Assembly: GCA_965216135.1 (NCBI GenBank)
Contig: CBDCFL010000019.1
Location: 124,001-188,000 of the forward strand
Direction: 5' to 3'
DNA length: 64,000 bases
Source of the DNA: CBDCFL01 sp965216135
GTDB lineage: Bacteria; Pseudomonadota; Alphaproteobacteria; Rhodobacterales; Rhodobacteraceae
In this document: positions 62,898-64,000 of the stretch, piece after piece
Layout of the letters: each line of letters opens with the position of its first letter
Numbering within the stretch: position 1 is the first letter of the stretch
Notes under the pieces: generated by a model
Told to the model about the DNA's origin: nothing
The model's input: the letters and a program-made list of their open reading frames with translations, nothing else
The model's database searches: none
Position numbers and translations under genes: made by a program

Positions 62898-64000
62898 TCA
62901 GGTATTTGGTGTCGCCACCACGTATGTGCCAGGTGCGTCGGCCAGCATCGGCCTATCATTCGCACCGGGGATTCGGGCTTTGACCTTGGTCCCTGATTGC
63001 GCGGCCAGCCATTCCCCCCAGCGCGGCCACCACGACCCTTCATTGAAATCAGCGCTGTCTTTCCAGGCTTCATGGTCCAGGCTGGTCTCGGGGTTCGAGT
63101 AATGGCCGTATTTTTTCTTTGACGGCGGATTGATGATGCCCGCGATGTGGCCGCTTTCCGACAGGATAAAGGTTTTGTCCTTCGATCCCATCTGCCGGAC
63201 CCCCTGGTAACAATCCTTCCAGGCAGCGATATGGTCGGTTTCGCAGGCGATCGCGCAAAGCGGGACGCGCACGTCCTTTAGCCTTAGAGTTTCCCCGAAA
63301 AGCTCGACACCCCCGTCTGCCAGACGGTTTTCCTGACACAGCCAGCGCAGATATTCCACCGTCATGCGGGCGGGCAGATTGGCGCCATCGCCATTCCAGT
63401 AAAGCAGATCAAAGGCCGGCGGCGCCTCGCCCAGCATATAGCTTTTGATCGCGGGCGCGTAGATCAGGTCGTTTGACCGCAGATAGCTGAACGTCCGCGA
63501 CATAATAAAGCTTTCCAGAATGCCCTTGGCGTTCACTTCCTCCTCGATCCCGTCGACGAAATCGTCATCCAGAAACACGCCGAACTCGCCCTGCTCGGCA
63601 AAATCCGTCAGCGCGGTGAAAAATGTCGCCGATCTGATCGACGTATCCTTGCGCTTGGTCATCAGCGCCAAAGTCAGGGCAAGCGTCGTGCCCGCAATGC
63701 AATAGCCAACCACGTTGATCTTTTTCTCGGTCGTGATCTCTTTGACCTGGCTGAAAGCGATCAGATAGGCCTCCTCGATATAGGTATCGATGCCGACGTC
63801 GGCATAAGACGCATCAGGATTGACCCAGGACACCACAAACAGGGTAAACCCTTGATCCAAAATCCATTTTATTAGAGAATTTTTTTCCTTCAGGTCCATG
63901 ATGTAAAATTTGTTGATCCACGGCGGAAAGATCAGCAACGGCGTTTTGTGGACCTTTTCGGTGGTCGGCGCATATTGGATCAACTCGAACATGCGGTTGC
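62898..64000 (-). CDS. phaC: Class I poly(3-hydroxyalkanoate) synthase, C-terminal part
   Basis: The frame runs in from the right edge and ends at 62898, so only the last ~367 residues are seen. RMFELIQYAPTTEKVHKTPLLIFPPWINKFYIMDL, GYCIAGT with the nucleophile Cys, the catalytic Asp in CETDHIAAWKD and His in SESGHIAGIINPP are the PhaC alpha/beta-hydrolase triad. It polymerises hydroxyacyl-CoA on the granule. Upstream of phaP-phaR on the same strand. Confidence 0.95.
   Translation of the reverse strand, partial: NRMFELIQYAPTTEKVHKTPLLIFPPWINKFYIMDLKEKNSLIKWILDQGFTLFVVSWVNPDASYADVGIDTYIEEAYLIAFSQVKEITTEKKINVVGYCIAGTTLALTLALMTKRKDTSIRSATFFTALTDFAEQGEFGVFLDDDFVDGIEEEVNAKGILESFIMSRTFSYLRSNDLIYAPAIKSYMLGEAPPAFDLLYWNGDGANLPARMTVEYLRWLCQENRLADGGVELFGETLRLKDVRVPLCAIACETDHIAAWKDCYQGVRQMGSKDKTFILSESGHIAGIINPPSKKKYGHYSNPETSLDHEAWKDSADFNEGSWWPRWGEWLAAQSGTKVKARIPGANDRPMLADAPGTYVVATPNT

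Overview
The window is a stretch of alphaproteobacterial chromosome, almost certainly from a member of the Rhodobacterales (Roseobacter/Rhodobacter type). This rests on gene order and family content: murA-DUF2948-hisD-UPF0262-LMW phosphatase, aroK-aroB next to xerD, the divergent irr / fabA-fabB-fabI block, purA-DUF2842, secG-pyrG, and a phaC-phaP-phaR block with CTGC-N3-GCAG operators. The assignment is inference from sequence and family knowledge; no database was searched.

Layout. 0-2.3 kb: left-edge debris, namely a small gene with an internal stop and a dual-HKD phospholipase D gene broken by a frameshift and a decayed IS630. 2.3-6.7 kb: hisD/murA operon on the minus strand. 6.7-8.3 kb: tRNA-Thr(GGU) and a MaoC/CitE-like pair. 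8.4-12.8 kb: aroKB, a hypothetical pair and xerD. 12.7-21.9 kb: an SDR, an IS5 element, DUF882, an L,D-transpeptidase, lpxD, an IalB-like protein, two candidate sRNAs, a HerA-like ATPase and a CorC-like transporter. 22-24.2 kb: an Ldh_2 oxidoreductase split by IS630-B. 24.2-31.5 kb: lolD, a LolC/E permease, DUF2937 and proS, with a small-membrane-protein/XRE module and other accessory genes between them. 31.6-36.3 kb: an alpha-hydroxyacid oxidase, fabI, fabB, fabA and irr. 36.5-43.6 kb: a broken RTX protein and a decayed phenylacetate cluster (paaG frameshifted, paaI intact, paaK split by IS1182). 43.6-47.9 kb: DUF2842, purA, a frameshifted DUF6524 gene, secG and pyrG. 47.9-53.5 kb: a membrane-protein operon wrecked by an amber codon, an IS30 that itself contains IS630-C, and IS630-D in its upstream region. 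53.5-61.6 kb: TerB-like and PhnD-like genes, then an amino-acid-type ABC transporter whose ATPase is split at Walker B by IS1595, a DegT aminotransferase and a LysR regulator. 61.6-64 kb: phaR, phaP and a partial phaC.

The main theme is recent genome erosion. Eight insertion sequences from five families lie in 64 kb. Five of the seven intact ones sit inside coding sequence (four host genes and one other IS). In four of those, removing the element and one target duplication restores an open frame exactly; the paaK site is rearranged. Single-base indels also break several accessory genes (PLD, RTX, paaG, DUF6524, a small membrane gene), while the core biosynthetic genes are all intact. This pattern fits relaxed selection or a bottleneck better than random sequencing error, though read-level data are needed to exclude error. 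The most interesting non-coding signals are two or three candidate sRNAs: a CCUCCUCCC-type RNA in the phasin 3' UTR, and a tandem pair upstream of the HerA-like gene whose exposed CCUCCC and GGGAGG segments are complementary. No CRISPR array, integrase, prophage or replication origin was seen.
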